From positions 331,075,302 through 331,139,301 of the forward strand of contig NC_081413.1 of assembly GCF_030272615.1 (NCBI RefSeq): DNA of 64,000 nt, written 5' to 3'. Below the pieces are notes generated by a model, which had not been told where the DNA came from, made no database searches, and saw only the letters and a list, made by a program, of their open reading frames with translations. Positions 24,728-37,574 of the stretch are shown one piece after another. The position numbers and the translations under genes are program-made. Within the stretch, counting starts at the first letter, position 1. The number at the start of each line of letters is the position of its first letter. The stretch comes from Cryptomeria japonica (taxonomy: Eukaryota; Streptophyta; Pinopsida; Cupressales; Cupressaceae).

Positions 24728-26197
24728 TGTTGGAAATATTACAAGGATATTGAGAAGGTTGTTGATGATTATGGACATAACTGGTTAAAGATGTTTTACT
24801 ATCTTGATATTATTATTTTGTCATTGATGTCAAGAAATTGATTTTCTAATTCAGTATGATGTTGCCAAATCTTAAGAAATATGATATGAAGATTATAAAG
24901 AAGTCGGTAAAGACATAGGAAAGAATATGATGAATAAGGGGATAAGTTATTCAATGGGAAACTCTACCGAGTCAGACAATGATGAGATCTTGATGTTTTA
25001 GATTGTTTTAACATCATACATATGTTGTAAAGTGTAAAGGTTAATACTATACTATATTATAAAGCAAGGAACCTAGTCGGTAAACCCTAAGGTTATCGCA
25101 GTTGGTTAATGAAGACAGAATGTCTATCGAGTGAAGTTTAGTATTCACCGAGTTGTAACCGAGCTATAACAGAATGCATTTAATGTTTACATGTGATATT
25201 TAATGAAAGATGCTGATGAGCTGGAGCAGATCAATGATTGGCAAGTCATAAAAGAAGTTTGTTAAATGAATCTAAGGCAATGGAAAGTCAGCAAGAAAAC
25301 CTACAACTTAGATTGAACTGCATTACCCTAACACAAGTTCCAAGGTGATTGTGCAAGTTCCAAGGTGGGGTAAAACATTTTCAGATCGAAAGATACAATG
25401 AACCTGGACAAGATTGAAGATCCGATGGCTATGATTGATCATGGGAAATGTGATCAAGGAGATTAAGCGGTTAGAAGATTGTTTATAAATAAGGAACTGT
25501 TGACAAACAATGTATGCAGGCAAGTGTATGCACAGGGATGCTACATAGTGATTACCGAGCACAGAAGATTGAAGACCTGTTAGAATAATAGAGTATTGAT
25601 GCCCAATAGATAGACAAGATTAGTTCTATGTCTAGATTGTATTGAACAAATAAGAATCTGCTTTAGCATTTTAGATGTGAAGTTGCAGATAGATTGTATT
25701 ACTGTTATTTTGTGAAAGTGACAGGAAATCTCTTAACCGAGTGGACTTAACAGTCTTATATGTAAATCTTCTAACAAGGTGACATTCTGATTGAGTGTTT
25801 GAAATCTTTTGACAAGGTCACTTCTAACAAAGTGAAGATCCTAACAGATCTGAGGGAAATCCCTTAACCGGGTCACATCTAGCAATGTGTTTGTAATCTT
25901 TAACAGGATTTGCTTTTAACCGAGCATACTCTAGAAGAGTATATTTCTTAGTGGGTCCAAAATCCCACAGTGGTTTTTCCCTATTTGGGTTTCCACGTTA
26001 AATCTGGTGTTATGAGGTTTATATTGTTCATATGCTTTTGAGTTTGCATGTTTGAGAGTTTTTGATTATATGACTGAAATATGTTACCGAGGTTGAATCT
26101 GATGTTTTTATGGATGATTAAGTGTGTATGATTCACCCCTCCCCTCTCATCTTGTTGGCTATTGGATCTATACTTATATTAAGTATCAGAACTATCA
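24728..26197 (+). repeat. 5' LTR of the younger copia
   Basis: Starts TGTTGGAAATATTAC and ends ACTATCA. The TATA box TTATAAATA is at about 25483-25491. Downstream are iterated TAACAAGGT / CCTAACAGATC motifs (25735-25920) and an inverted GTGG...CCAC block at 25970-25996. Confidence 0.9.
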
Positions 26198-26199
26198 AT

Positions 26200-26217
26200 T
26201 GGTATCAGAGCATTGGA
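26200..26217 (+). other. Primer binding site of the younger copia
   Basis: TGGTATCAGAGCATTGGA, complementary to the 3' end of initiator tRNA-Met, two bases after the 5' LTR. Confidence 0.9.
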
Positions 26218-26261
26218 CTCCGAAAGGAAAGTTTAAAGGCACTTGAGTTAAAGATCCAAAG

Positions 26262-29200
26262 ATGTATAAGAGGGATGCACCTAAGCTGAATAAGTCAAGT
26301 TTCTCTACATGGCAGAAAAGGATGAAGCTACATCTATCAGGAGTTGGAGAATATGATATATACTATCTGGAGAATGATTTTGTTGCACCGAGCACCTATC
26401 CATTGACTATGGAAGAGATAAAGGCGAAGCAAGAACATATTCAAGCAATGATTGAAATAACATCTGCATTGACCGATTTTGAGTTTAATGATCTAGAAGG
26501 CTACAATGATGCAAAGGCAATGTGGACTAAGCTCATATCTGTATATGGAGGAGATGAACATGTTCAAAGAGCAAATGTTGATAGTCTAAGAGGACAACTT
26601 GAATCTATGAGGATGAATGAAGGTGAGAACATAACCCAGTACAGTACAAGACTAAAGGAGATTGTAAATCAAATCAAAGGAGCAGGAGGAACTATTGAAG
26701 AAAAGGATGTGACAAGTAAGTTGTTAAGAACCCTTTTACCTGCCTATGCAATCCGAGTCTCTGCAATCAATGAATTGAGGTCTGTACCTAATATGCTAGT
26801 TTCCTTGGATGCTACTATTGGTAAGCTACATGCATTTGAGTTAAGTAATTTTGATTACAGTGGGTCATCGATAAATAAAGTTGAATCTGCATTTAGTTCT
26901 TTTCATCTGAATGAATCTAATGATTACAATGAAAGAAAGTATAAGTACTCTGAAGGAGATCACAGTGGAGCAAGTGAAAGATTTCGGAAGAACATGGAGG
27001 AGGTACACAAACTGTATGAAGAAATCAGAAAGCAAGAAGAGCTTGAAGCACTATTGGCCAAAAGGTTACCGAGAGGCAAAGGTAAGTATAAAGGAAAACT
27101 ACCTTTGAAATGTTTCAATTGTGATAAGATTGGACATATGGCTTCTAACTGTCCTGACAAAGATTTCACTGAAAAGAGAGATTACTGAGATGACAGACAG
27201 AAAGATAATCATTACAGAGGACACCGAGACTTCAGAAGAAGAAAGACATGCTTAATTGCTGATGAGGAATCTAAAGATGATAAATCAAATGAGATTGATA
27301 CAGAGGAAGTTGTTTATGTGGCTATCAAGGATGGATCAGATGAAGAAAGGTATGAAGAAAAAGCCCTAATATCTCACATAAACACTAATGATTCTTGGAT
27401 TATAGATAGTGGATGTTCACATCATATGATAGGAGATAAACACAAATTTGTTATGTTATAAGATTATGATGGAGGCTATGTTAGATTTGGTAATGATGCA
27501 CCATGTCTGGTAAGAGGTAAAGGATCCATAACACTTCTTGATAAAGCAAGATGCAATGATGTTTATTGGGTTGAAGGTTTGAAATATAATTTGTTGAGTG
27601 TAGCACAACTAAACAACACAGGTTACCGAATAGAATTTCAGAAAGGAATTGTCAAAGTTCATGGCAAGAATGGAAAGTTAGCTGCTACCAGGACACAAAC
27701 AAAAGGTAATACATTTCACCTTGACTCAACTCACAATAAGTGTTTGCATGCAAAGATTGATAATACCTGGTTATGGCATAAAAGGTTCTGTCATGTTAAT
27801 TTTGATAATCTGATCAAGATAAGTAAGAAGCACAGAGTAAGAGGTCTACCGAGTCTTGAAAAACCTGAGAATGCTATGTGTCGAGGATGCCAGATGGGTA
27901 AGATGACAAGATCCGAATTTACAAGTAAGTCCTACACTTCTAAGGGAATTTTAGATCTTGTGCACACTGATCTTTGTGGTCCTATGAAATTTCAAAGTTA
28001 TTATGGTGATAAGTATTTCATATTATTTGTGGATGACTATTCAAGGATGATGTCAGTAATGTTTTTAAAAGAAAAATCAGAAGCTTTTCAAATGTTTAAG
28101 TGGTACAAGGCTAGAGTTGAAAATGAAATAGGAAGACAACTAAAATGTCTTAGATCAGATAGAGGAGGAGAGTTCACATCTGATGAGTTCAACCTATTTT
28201 GCAATGATCATGGTATTAAAAGACAAGTCTCTGCACCAAGAACTCCACAGCAGAATGGAATAGCTGAAAGAAGAAATAGATCTATTGTGGATTGTGCTAG
28301 AACATTGATGATTGAGAAGAAGGTTCCACAAACATTTTGGAGAGAAGCAATAAGCACAGCTGTTTACACCTTGAACTGAGTTCAATTGAAGAAAGGTACT
28401 TTGAAGACACCTTATGAAATCTGGTATGGCAAGAAACCTAATGTGAGTTATTTTAAGATCTTTGGAAGTAAATGCTATGTTCATAGAGATGATAGAAATG
28501 GCAAGTTTGATCAGAAAAGTGAAGAAGGAACATTTCTAGGATATTCTTCTACAAGCAAAGCATTTAAATGTCTGATCAAATCATCTAACAAAATAGTAGA
28601 AAGTGCAAATGTGAAAATAGATGAATTTACAGAAAGAATTGATGAAGGGAATTCCAAAGAACCGGAAGACTATGATGAATTTGTCTATGTGCAACCAAGA
28701 AGTCCTACCGAGATAACTGTTGAAGAAAATGAAGAAAATATCCAGTTACCGAGTGATGAAGAAGATCATACAGAGCCTACCAAGCCTGTATTAGCCAAGT
28801 ATGTCAGAAGACACCATGCACCAAGTCAGATTATAGGAGATAAGGATGATCCAGTGATGACAAGGAACAAACTGAGACATAACACATGCTTGATATCTGA
28901 ATTTGAACCGAGAATAGTGAAAGAGGCATTTAACAGTGAAGATTGGATAAATGCTATGACTGAAGAGATTGATCAAATCAAGAAGAATGACACATGGACA
29001 CTAGTCCCAAGACCGAAGGACAAAAATGTAATCGGTACAAAGTGGATCTTCATAAACAAGCTAAATGAGAAAGGTGAGGTCATTCGAGACAAAACAAGAT
29101 TGGTTTGCAAAGGTTATGCCCAAGAAGAAGGAATTGATTATGGTGAGACTTTTGCACCTGTTGCTAGACTTGAAGGAGTTAGAACATTGTTGGCATATGC

Positions 29201-30419
29201 TGCTTTCAAGAACTTCAAGGTATATCAAATGGATGTCAAATTTACATTTCTAAATGGAATATTAGAAGTAGTTTTCATTGAACAACCTGAAGGATTTGTT
29301 GATGACAATAATAAAGATCGGGTATGTAAATTGAACAAAGCTTTATATGGTCTGAAACAAGCACCTAGAGCATGGTATGAAAGATTGCACTCTTATTTGA
29401 TTAAGATTGGTTTTATAAGGACAAGTGAGAACAACAACATGTACATGAAGAATGATGAAAATGGAATACTAATCTCAGCCATATTTGTTGATGATATTAT
29501 ATTTTGTGGAAATGACTCTTTATGCAAGAACTTTGGAAATGAAATGAGCAAAGAATTTGAGATGTCATTAATCGGTGAGATAAAGTATTTTATAGGCTTA
29601 TAGATACTGCAAATGAAAAATGAGAATTGCATTACTCAATCCAAATACATAAAGGAAATCTTGAAGAAATTTGGAATGGAGGATTAAAAGCCAGTAAGTA
29701 CTCCCATGACTACCAACTATAAACTATCAAAGAATGATGAATCTGCATCTGTTGATGAGACACTCTACCGATCCATGATTGGAAAACTACAATATGTTGT
29801 TCACAGCAGGCCAGATATAGCACATGCAGTAGGTATTGTTGCAAGATTCTCTGTAGATCCTAAGGAAATACACATGACAGCAATCAAAAGAATTTTCAGA
29901 TACTTGAAAGGCACTGAAGATTATGGCTTAGTATATCAGAAAGGAAATGATTTTGATCTAAAAGTTTATACTGATGCTAATTGGGTAGGCAACATTGATG
30001 ACAGAAAAAGCACAAGTGGAGGAAGACTAGTGAGTTGGCTTAGCAAGAAACAAGGATGTGTTTCTCAGTCAACAGCCGAAGCTGAATATGTTGTAGCAGC
30101 ACTGAATTGTACCAACATTGCATGTATCAAACAACCATTGGAAGGTATAAATGAGAAAGTTACCGAGCCAGTAACTATATTCTGTGACAATACTAGTGCC
30201 ATTAATATTTCAAAGAACCCTGTTATGCACTCTAAGACAAAGCACATCTCTATCAAATATCATTATCTTAGAGAAGAAGCTCAAGAGAAGAAAGTGGTGT
30301 TGGAATATGTCAATAAAAAGGAGCAAATAGCTGATATCTTCACCAAGCCACTACCAAAGGACACTTTTGAATATCTCAGAAGTAAGTTAGGGGTCCTACC
30401 CCTATCTTTTACTCACTGA
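26262..30419 (+). pseudogene. Copia gag-pol polyprotein with five nonsense codons
   Basis: One frame of 1386 codons, in the order gag, protease, integrase, RT, RNase H. Gag (26262-27185) ends with zinc knuckle CFNCDKIGHMASNC. The protease motif is WIIDSGCSHHM (about 27395). The integrase His/Cys finger is at 27775-27900 (H..H, CRGCQMGK). The DDE residues lie in HTDLCGP, RSDRGGEF and NGIAERRNR. RT carries YQMDVKFTFLNG and FVDDIIF. RNase H begins YTDANWVGN and ends LADIFTKPL-like. In-frame stops stand at 27186 (TGA), 27459 (TAA), 28377 (TGA), 29601 (TAG) and 29685 (TAA), with no frameshift seen. At least three look like C-to-T changes of CGA or CAG/CAA. It cannot make a full polyprotein. Confidence 0.92.
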
Positions 30420-30884
30420 CCGAGTTTGTTGAAAGCATCACTTTGATGACTCTATTGAATATCTTTTGGGGAGCTGATGCTGGAGTGATACACTTTAGAA
30501 TGTTTTTCTGAACGTGTACTGGAAATAATACTGGGATAATACAGAAAATGATATAGGGAATAGGAATTGTAAACAAATGCTCTGACCGAGACTCGGTTGA
30601 TACACAACAACAGGAAATAACTTCTTACATAAAGAAATTTTGTTTTAGTTCTATTCTTTTTGGCATTGTTGTCTAAGGGGGAGAAGACCAAGAAGGAGAA
30701 GATCTACCAAAAGGGTAGAAGACCTGAGAAGACTGAGAGAAGACTACAGATTGAATTAAAGACTGAAAATAGAAGAGAAGTTTGATGTATGGGGGAGAGC
30801 ATTTCAACATTTCAGAATCACAGCAATCCGAATTTTTTAAAGGTCAAATCAATTGGTTTTGCCATCAATGCCAAAGGGGGAGAT
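30420..30884 (+). other. 3' UTR and polypurine tract of the younger copia
   Basis: Noncoding. A purine run (GGGGGAGAAGACC) lies at about 30676. The terminal polypurine tract AAAGGGGGAGAT is at 30873-30884, directly before the 3' LTR. Confidence 0.8.
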
Positions 30885-32351
30885 TGTTGGCAATATTACA
30901 AGGATATTGAGAAGGTTGTTGATGATTATGGACATAACTGGTTAAAGATGTTTTACTATCTTGATATTATTATTTTGTCATTGATGTCAAGAAATTGATT
31001 TTCTAATTCAGTATGATGTTGCCATATCTTAAGAAATATGATATGAAGATTATAAAGAAGTCGGTAAAGACACAGGAAAGAATATGATGAATAAGGGGAT
31101 AAGTTATTCAGTGGGAAACTCTACCGAGTCAGACAATGATGAGATCTTGATGTTTTAGATTGTTTTAACATCATACATATGTTGTAAAGTGTAAAGGTTA
31201 ATACTATACTATGTTATCAAGCAAGGAACCTAGTCGGTAAACCCTAAGGTTATCATAGTCGGTTAATGAAGACAGAATGTCTACTGAGTGAAGTTTAGTA
31301 TTCACCGAGTTGTAACCGAGCTATAACAAAATGCATTTAATGTTTACATGTGATATTTAATGAAAGATACTGATGAGCTGGAGCGAATCAATGATTGGCA
31401 AGTCGTAAAAGAAGTTTGTTAAATGAATCTAAGACAATGGAAAGTCGGCAAGAAGATCTACAACTCAGATTGAACTGCATTACCCTAACACAAGTTCCAA
31501 GGTGATTGTGCAAGTTCCAAGGTGGGGTAAAACATTTTCAGATCGAAAGATACAATAAACCTGGACAAGATTGAAGATCTAATGGCTATGATTGATCATG
31601 GGAAATGTGATCAAGGAGATTAAGCGGTTAGAAGATTGTTTATAAATAAGGAACTATTGACAAACAATGTATGCGGGCAAGTGTATGCACAGGGATGCTA
31701 CATAGTGATTACTGAGCACAGAAGCTTGAAGACCTGTTAGAATAATAGAGTATTGATGCCCAATAGATAGACAAGATTAGTTCTATGTCTAGATTGTATT
31801 GAACAAATAAGAATCTGCTTTAGCATTTTAGATGTGAAGTTGCAGATAGATTGTATTACTGTTATTTTGTGAAAGTGACAGGAAATCTCTTAACCGAGTG
31901 GACTTAACAGTCTTATATGTAAATCCTCTAACAAGGTGACATTCTGATTGAGTGTTTGAAATCCTTTGACAAGGTCACTTCTAACAAAGTGAAGATCCTA
32001 ACAGATCTGAGGGAAATCCCTTAACCGGGTCACATCTAGCAATGTGTTTGTAATCTTTAACAGGATTTGCTTTTAACCGAGCATACTCTAGAAGAGTATA
32101 TTTCTTAGTGGGTCCGAAATCCCACAGTGGTTTTTCCCTATTTGGGTTTCCACGTTAAATCTGGTGTTATGAGGTTTATATTGTTCATATGCTTTTGAGT
32201 TTGCATGTTTGACAGTTTTTGATTATATGATTGATATATGTTACCAAGGTTGAATCTGATGTTTTTATGGATGATTAAGTTTGTATGATTCACCCCCCCC
32301 TCATCTTGTTGGCTATTGGATCTATACTTATATTAAGTATCAGAACTATCA
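30885..32351 (+). repeat. 3' LTR of the younger copia
   Basis: Matches 24728-26197 base for base apart from scattered substitutions and a few indels, for example GGCAATATT against GGAAATATT near the start. It is followed by the target duplication ACTGG. Confidence 0.92.
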
Positions 32352-32356
32352 ACTGG

Positions 32357-32374
32357 ATCCTCATAGGATTAACA
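32357..32374 (+). repeat. 3' LTR of the old copia, remaining end
   Basis: After the second ACTGG target copy, ATCCTCATAGGATTAACA completes the old LTR, ending in CA at 32374. The exact end is inferred from the TG...CA rule. Confidence 0.55.
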
Positions 32375-34049
32375 ATTACCAGTACCCAATTTTGGTTTTT
32401 TATTCATTATTGAACATCTCCCTCAAAAGGAGAATCTTCATTTATTGTAAGTCAAACATCTTTAATCTCTATTTCATTGTTAATTCCAAAAATGGGGCTT
32501 GACTTAAGAAAGCCCCTATTCCTAACCCATTTGCCTTTCCTTCTATGTGCAAGAAACAAGTACGAGGTTGCAATATTTAGAATAGGCATTATTTATAGAG
32601 ACAAATCAACTCCATTTGGCATGCAAAAATTTAGGAGGACCAGAGCGACGGGCGCTCCAATCTCGACATTATTGGATCTTTTTCGAGGATCAGGTCCGAA
32701 TTTGCATATACTGCTTAGATACAAGTGTGTACCTCAATCCAATGACTGTAGCTCATTGTTTCCACATATTTGCCTTCATTTTCAACACTTTTCCCTAATT
32801 TAAGTATTTCAACTCACAAAAGAGGGCAAATCAACTTATCCCTTGAATCCAATCAGTATTTTTATTCCTTATCACTACTGGTTTGTGACTAAATTTATTG
32901 GATTCACCACTCTTAAGAATGTGATGGTAAATTAGTGGCTTTCATCCCTCTCGTGGTGGAAACCCTAATTTCCCACCCATTACAGGTTCTTAAGCAAAAA
33001 GTGAAATATAATTACTTTACTGTTGCCAATAACATGGTGGTAAAGACAAAATTACTCAATGCATGTTATAATCTTGAATAAATCGTTGCATAGAACATGG
33101 TCACACCTAAGAAAGGGCCGTAAAGGAAGAATGAATATTTATTTATCATTATTAAAGAGAGGGTGTTGCTACTATGGTAGACAAGAAGGGAGAAAACCAG
33201 ATCATAATCAATATCAAAATAATTTTTATCTATTTCATTTAATTGATATCAAACCTGAAGAGGATATAGATAGGATCTTGAATATAGGGCATTGCATCAA
33301 GCATTAACTTAGATAAGGAAGAGGTTGATATCTGGAGTATAAACTTAATGGCAAAACAAGAGTCATGGCCATGGATATAATGTTGCATTCTTCTTCGAAT
33401 CAAAATAGAAAAAGTAGGTTCTATGGTTTATATTTTTTTTACTCATGTGAAATTGGAACATGTTAGGGTAGAAATCAATAAAGGGAAATAATATAGAAAA
33501 TATCATTAAATGTCTTTGCCTTTAAAATATATATAATCTTAGCTATAACAAATCAACAATAGCTAAAATCATAATACATTAAATTAGTTAGTTATTTACA
33601 AACCATAACCACTCTTAGATCTTATTCGTCTAAAAATGAAAGGGAAATATGAGATGATCTATTGGAATATATGAAATGCATATGTTGGATTGTAATCATT
33701 TCAAGAATGCATGTGCAAATAATAAGAATCGGCATGTACACACATGTGCATATAATTACTCCATGCCTTCTTGTACAAAGTATATTCATGTTCTTATTCT
33801 TTCTTTTAAAAGTGTGTATAGACAAGTTTTGGATATAGTATGCAAACATAAAAGGGCATATTTTGTGTTATACCTTCTTATTTTATATTTTATGTAAGAA
33901 AACCACTATATGAATCTGTTTTATTTGATAGAGTAAGATCATTTTTTTCATCTACATCGCATAAACATCCATATAAGTGCATTGAATGAATCTGCATATG
34001 CAATTAGATCAAATTGTTATAGAATGATACATAAATAAGATAGAATAGT
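32375..34049. other. Unassigned AT-rich interval
   Basis: No coding sequence, RNA gene or known element recognised on either strand. Short ORFs here have no domain-like pattern. Confidence 0.4.
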
Positions 34050-34709
34050 CATGTAGCACAGGGTCCTAGACAGGTACAGGGACAGGGACAGAGACAGGTA
34101 CCAGTACAAGCATAGGGATAGGGACAGAGACAGGTACCAGTACAGGCACCAGTACAGGTACAGGTACAGGCACAGGGGCAGGCACCCGTACAGGGGGAGC
34201 CATAGGCAGAGGCAGAGGGGGATGACCCGGTGGAGGCCGAGCTGCTAGATCTGAGGGAGATCTGTCAGGGCCAGGCAAATGAGATCCAGGATCTGGAGAG
34301 GGAGAGGGATCAGCTTAGGATGAGGCTCAAGGATACTGAGCGAGAGCATGATCAGGCTATCTAGCGCTACACAGAGGCTGAGACAAAACTTAGGGCAGGG
34401 AGACAGGCAGCTGAGGATACAGGGGCAGGATACGCTTATGTCCTGTTGGCAGGAGAGGAGATAGCCTACTGGAGAGACCTCTACTATGGTGCAGTGCCAG
34501 CAGATCAGCGGGCGAGGAGCTTCCATAGACCGTCGCGTGCAACGACAGCTACGGGAGGGAGCCGGAGGAGACAGGCATCGAGTGGTGGGGTTATGGGTCC
34601 TCCACCACCACCAGATAGAGGAGACAGGAGGGATGATCCTGGGGTGGGTCCTTCAGGGGCTCAGATTCCACTGAGGCCAGGTGGCTCCGAGGGAGGGAGT
34701 TCATCATAG
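34050..34709 (+). pseudogene. Coiled-coil ORF antisense to element D pol, 5'-truncated
   Basis: The reading frame starts in a Gln/Val/Pro repeat made by CAGGTA and CAGGGA hexamers (about 34071-34200). It continues as DPVEAELLDLREICQGQ, then a charged coiled-coil stretch (EIQDLERERDQLRMRLKD, 34270-34345). A conserved-looking AGEEIAYWRDLYYGA follows, then a basic and PPPPPDRGDRRDD tail ending GGSSS and a stop at 34707. There are at least three in-frame stops (about 34113, 34200, 34362). No start codon is evident. The function is unknown. The counterpart in element A is 7581-8620 on minus, also opposite to gag and with related 3' flanking DNA. Confidence 0.6.
34071..34200 (+). repeat. Hexamer (CAGGTA/CAGGGA) repeat within the antisense ORF
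   Basis: About 20 imperfect six-base units, translated as alternating Gln with Val, Gly or Pro. In-frame stops show it is no longer selected here. Confidence 0.75.
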
Positions 34710-35212
34710 CCTTAGAGGGTTCCATATGTATCAGTTTTGTACCATTTTTGTATTGTAGACACCTGCGGGTGCTTTTGTAGCCATATGATTTTGACATCAT
34801 TGTATCATGACACTTTTGATTATATATATGAGATGATTCATCTTTGCGGCAGCTATATGCATGTGTACCTATGTAATGAGATGTTTTATGATGTATGTTT
34901 TATGCTATGGATGCAAATATGTATGTAATGCAATATTTTTGTTCTTTTATGTTTTAAAATGTTATGCATGATGCAAATGTGAATGTATGAAGTGCAGATG
35001 AATATGATAATGCAAATGTCTATTGTGCTAACAGGTGTTGTGTGCAGGATGTGATGCAGTTGTGATATCTATATGTATGTATGAAATGCTTATATGTGGC
35101 AATGCAGGTGCAACTACATGACATGCAAATGTTTTTGTTTTTTTTGTTTTTTTTTTGAATTTTTGAAATTTTTGATTTTTTTTGTGTTTTTGAATTAGGA
35201 TACTCTGAAGAG
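34710..35212 (+). other. 3' flank of the antisense ORF and T-rich spacer
   Basis: The blocks at 34773-34790 and 34818-34834 match the flank of the element A antisense ORF. The interval 34850-35010 is rich in ATGCAAATGT-like words. A T-rich tract lies at 35130-35190. No gene is visible. Confidence 0.5.
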
Positions 35213-36600
35213 CTATGTGTAAAACCTGTGAAGGTGCATGTTGTTGATAGGATCGTCCAAAGGTTCACCTTCTGTAGTTGAAAGCTGATATGCACCAGAT
35301 CCATATGCTGCTGTAATGAAGTAAGGACCAAGCCAATTTGGTTCGAACTTGCCCTTCTTCTCTCTGTCTTGTTGATTTTTAGGATTTTCTCTAAGAACTA
35401 AGTCACCTACCTCAAATGTGCGAGGCTTGACCTTGTGATTGTAGCTGCGACTCATTCGTTGTTGGTAAGCTTTGAGATGACTATAAGCAATTTGTCTTCA
35501 TTCATCCAATAGTTCCAGCTCTTGTAAGTGAGAGACCCTGTAGTCTTCATCACTGATGATGTTTTGCAAAGAGACCCGTAAAGAGGGTAGCTCGACCTCA
35601 ATAGGCAAGATGGCTTCAGAACCATAGACTAGTGAATAGGGTGTAACTCCTGTAGGTGTACGGACACTTGTGCGGTAGGCCCAAAGTGCAGGATTAAGTT
35701 GAATATGCCAATTACGACCAGCATCGTCGACTGTCTTCTTTAGGATTTTAAGGATTGTTTTGTTAGACGCCTCAGCTTGGCCATTACCTTGGGGGTAATA
35801 TGGTGTGGAGAAACATGGGAGATATGGAAGCAGTCACGGAGTTCGCGAACATCTTGATTTTTGAAGGGACGCCCGTTATCAGTGATAATGGAAACAGGAA
35901 TACGGTATCGGCAAATGATATAGTTGAGGATGAATGTAGCAATCTATTTTCCAGTAACTTGTGTGAGAGGCACGACTTCAATCCATTTTGTAAAATACTC
36001 TGTGGCAGTGATAATGAATTTATGACCATTAGAAGAAGGAGGGTGAATCTTGCCTATGAGATCAAGTCCCCACTGACAAAAGGGCCAAGGAGACGCAAGT
36101 GGTTGAAGTTCTTGTGCTGGCGCATGTATGAGATCTCCATGAATTTGACATTGCTTACATTTCTTGACAAACTGATATGAGTCTTTCTCCACATTGGGCC
36201 AGTAATATCTAGTCCTGATGAATTTCTTGGCCAAGGTAGGACCACTAGCATGTGGACCACATATCCCTTCATGCACTTCCCGTAACGCAATCTGAGCTTC
36301 GTCGCTTTCTAAACATCTAAGAGTGCCATCTAGACCTCGCCGGTATAGGATATCAGCTAAAATGACATATTGAGAGGATTGGCGAATGAAAGTGCGACGT
36401 TGGTTATTTGATAGATCAGGAGGTAAAGTATTGTCTCGTAGGTATGTGAAAATGGAACCATATAACTGGGATTCGGGACCGACAACGCATATCATCTCAG
36501 TAGGCATGATCTCATATGAAGGGACCAAAAGGTTATCCACCAAGAACTCATAGCGGGTCTCGTTTGGAGGTAGATCGATCAGTGAAGCAATTGTAGCCAT
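35213..36600 (-). pseudogene. Integrase of element D
   Basis: On minus the zinc-binding part is at about 36310-36150 (HASGPTLAKKFIRTRYYWP, then CKQCQIHG). The first catalytic Asp is in WGLDLIGK and the second in SIITDNGRPF (about 35880). The central [21 protein letters not shown] stretch follows at about 35650. The C-terminal domain is LGPYFITAAYG, ending at 35213. The reading frame changes between 36600-35944 and 35455-35213, so at least one indel is present, plus stops at about 35500 and elsewhere. Confidence 0.8.
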
Positions 36601-37574
36601 GGCATCTGCGGCGCGATTTTGTTCTCTTGGTATCTGCTCAAAGTTGATCTTTGTAAAGTGCTATTTTAGATCATCCACCATTTGCTTATAAGGCATTAAC
36701 TTCTCATCTTTTGTTTGGTAATCCTAGTTGCTTGACGAATAACAAGTTGGGAGTCCCCAAAAACACGAAGTTCCTGGATCTTCCATTGAACTGCAATTCG
36801 TAATCCTGTTGTTAATGCCTCATATTCCGCTATATTGTTAGTGCAAGGAAATGATAAGCGGTATGATTTTGGTATAGAATCCCCTTGAGGAGTTATAAAG
36901 AGGATGCCAGCTCCTGCCCCATGCTGTGTATATGAGCCGTCAAAGTATAGTTGCCATGGCTTTGCATGTGACATTGTCAAAATGGATTCATCTGGAAATT
37001 CTGAACTTAGAGGAACATCATCTATAATGGGAGCATCTGCTAATTGATCTGCAATGGCTTGTCCTTTTATTGCTTTTCTATCCACATACTTGATGTCGAA
37101 TTCACTCAGTATCATTACCCATTTGGCCAGTCGCCCAGTAAGTGTTGCCTTATTGAGAAGGTATTTCAATGGATCTATCCTTGCAACTAACTTTGTCTTA
37201 TGAGTAAGCATGTAATGTCGTAATTTCTATGAAGCAAAGACCACAGCGAGGCATGCGCACTCAATTGGTGTGTAGTTTAGCTCATATCTCACCAATGTGC
37301 GACTAATATAATATACTGCTTTTTCCTTGCCTTCAGCAATTTGTTGCGCTAAGAGTGCCCCCAATGCTGTTGGAGTAGCTGAAATGTATAATAACAGTGG
37401 TTGATCTGGAACTGGTGGATTTAGAAGATAATCTTTGAGCATCTGGAAAGCCTGTTGACAGTTGTCATCCCATTTGAATTTGATGTTTTTATGTAGCAGG
37501 TGTTGAAAAGGATTACACTTATTTGCCAGTTGTGCTATGAATCTTCGGATGGACTGGAGTCTGCCTTGTAAGGA
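36601..37574 (-). pseudogene. RNase H and archaic-type RNase H of element D
   Basis: The first RNase H is at 37442-37227 with LLYISATPTALGALLAQ and YYISRTLV, continuing to KWVMILSEFDIKYV at about 37090. The second, archaic-type RNase H has catalytic-pattern residues in WQLYFDGSYTQHGAGAG (about 36950), NIAEYEALTTGL (about 36840) and VFGDSQLVIRQ (about 36740). A doubled RNase H is a hallmark of Tat elements. A frame change occurs near 36650. Confidence 0.8.

Larger units (their letters stand above)
24728..32351 (+). mobile_element. Complete younger copia retrotransposon
   Basis: LTRs at 24728-26197 (1470 bp) and 30885-32351 (1467 bp) differ by only scattered substitutions. The target site duplication ACTGG is perfect at 24723-24727 and 32352-32356. 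PBS, polypurine tract and a single-frame gag-pol are all in canonical order. It is inserted in the LTR of an older copia. The U5 block and pol wording suggest the Tork/SIRE side of copia, not settled. Confidence 0.93.

Noticed and set aside
34754-34763. TGTAGACACC in plus orientation, identical to the start of the element D LTR
   Set aside because: No polypurine tract precedes it and the following bases do not match the LTR. The surroundings match the 3' flank of the element A antisense ORF instead, so it is most likely chance.
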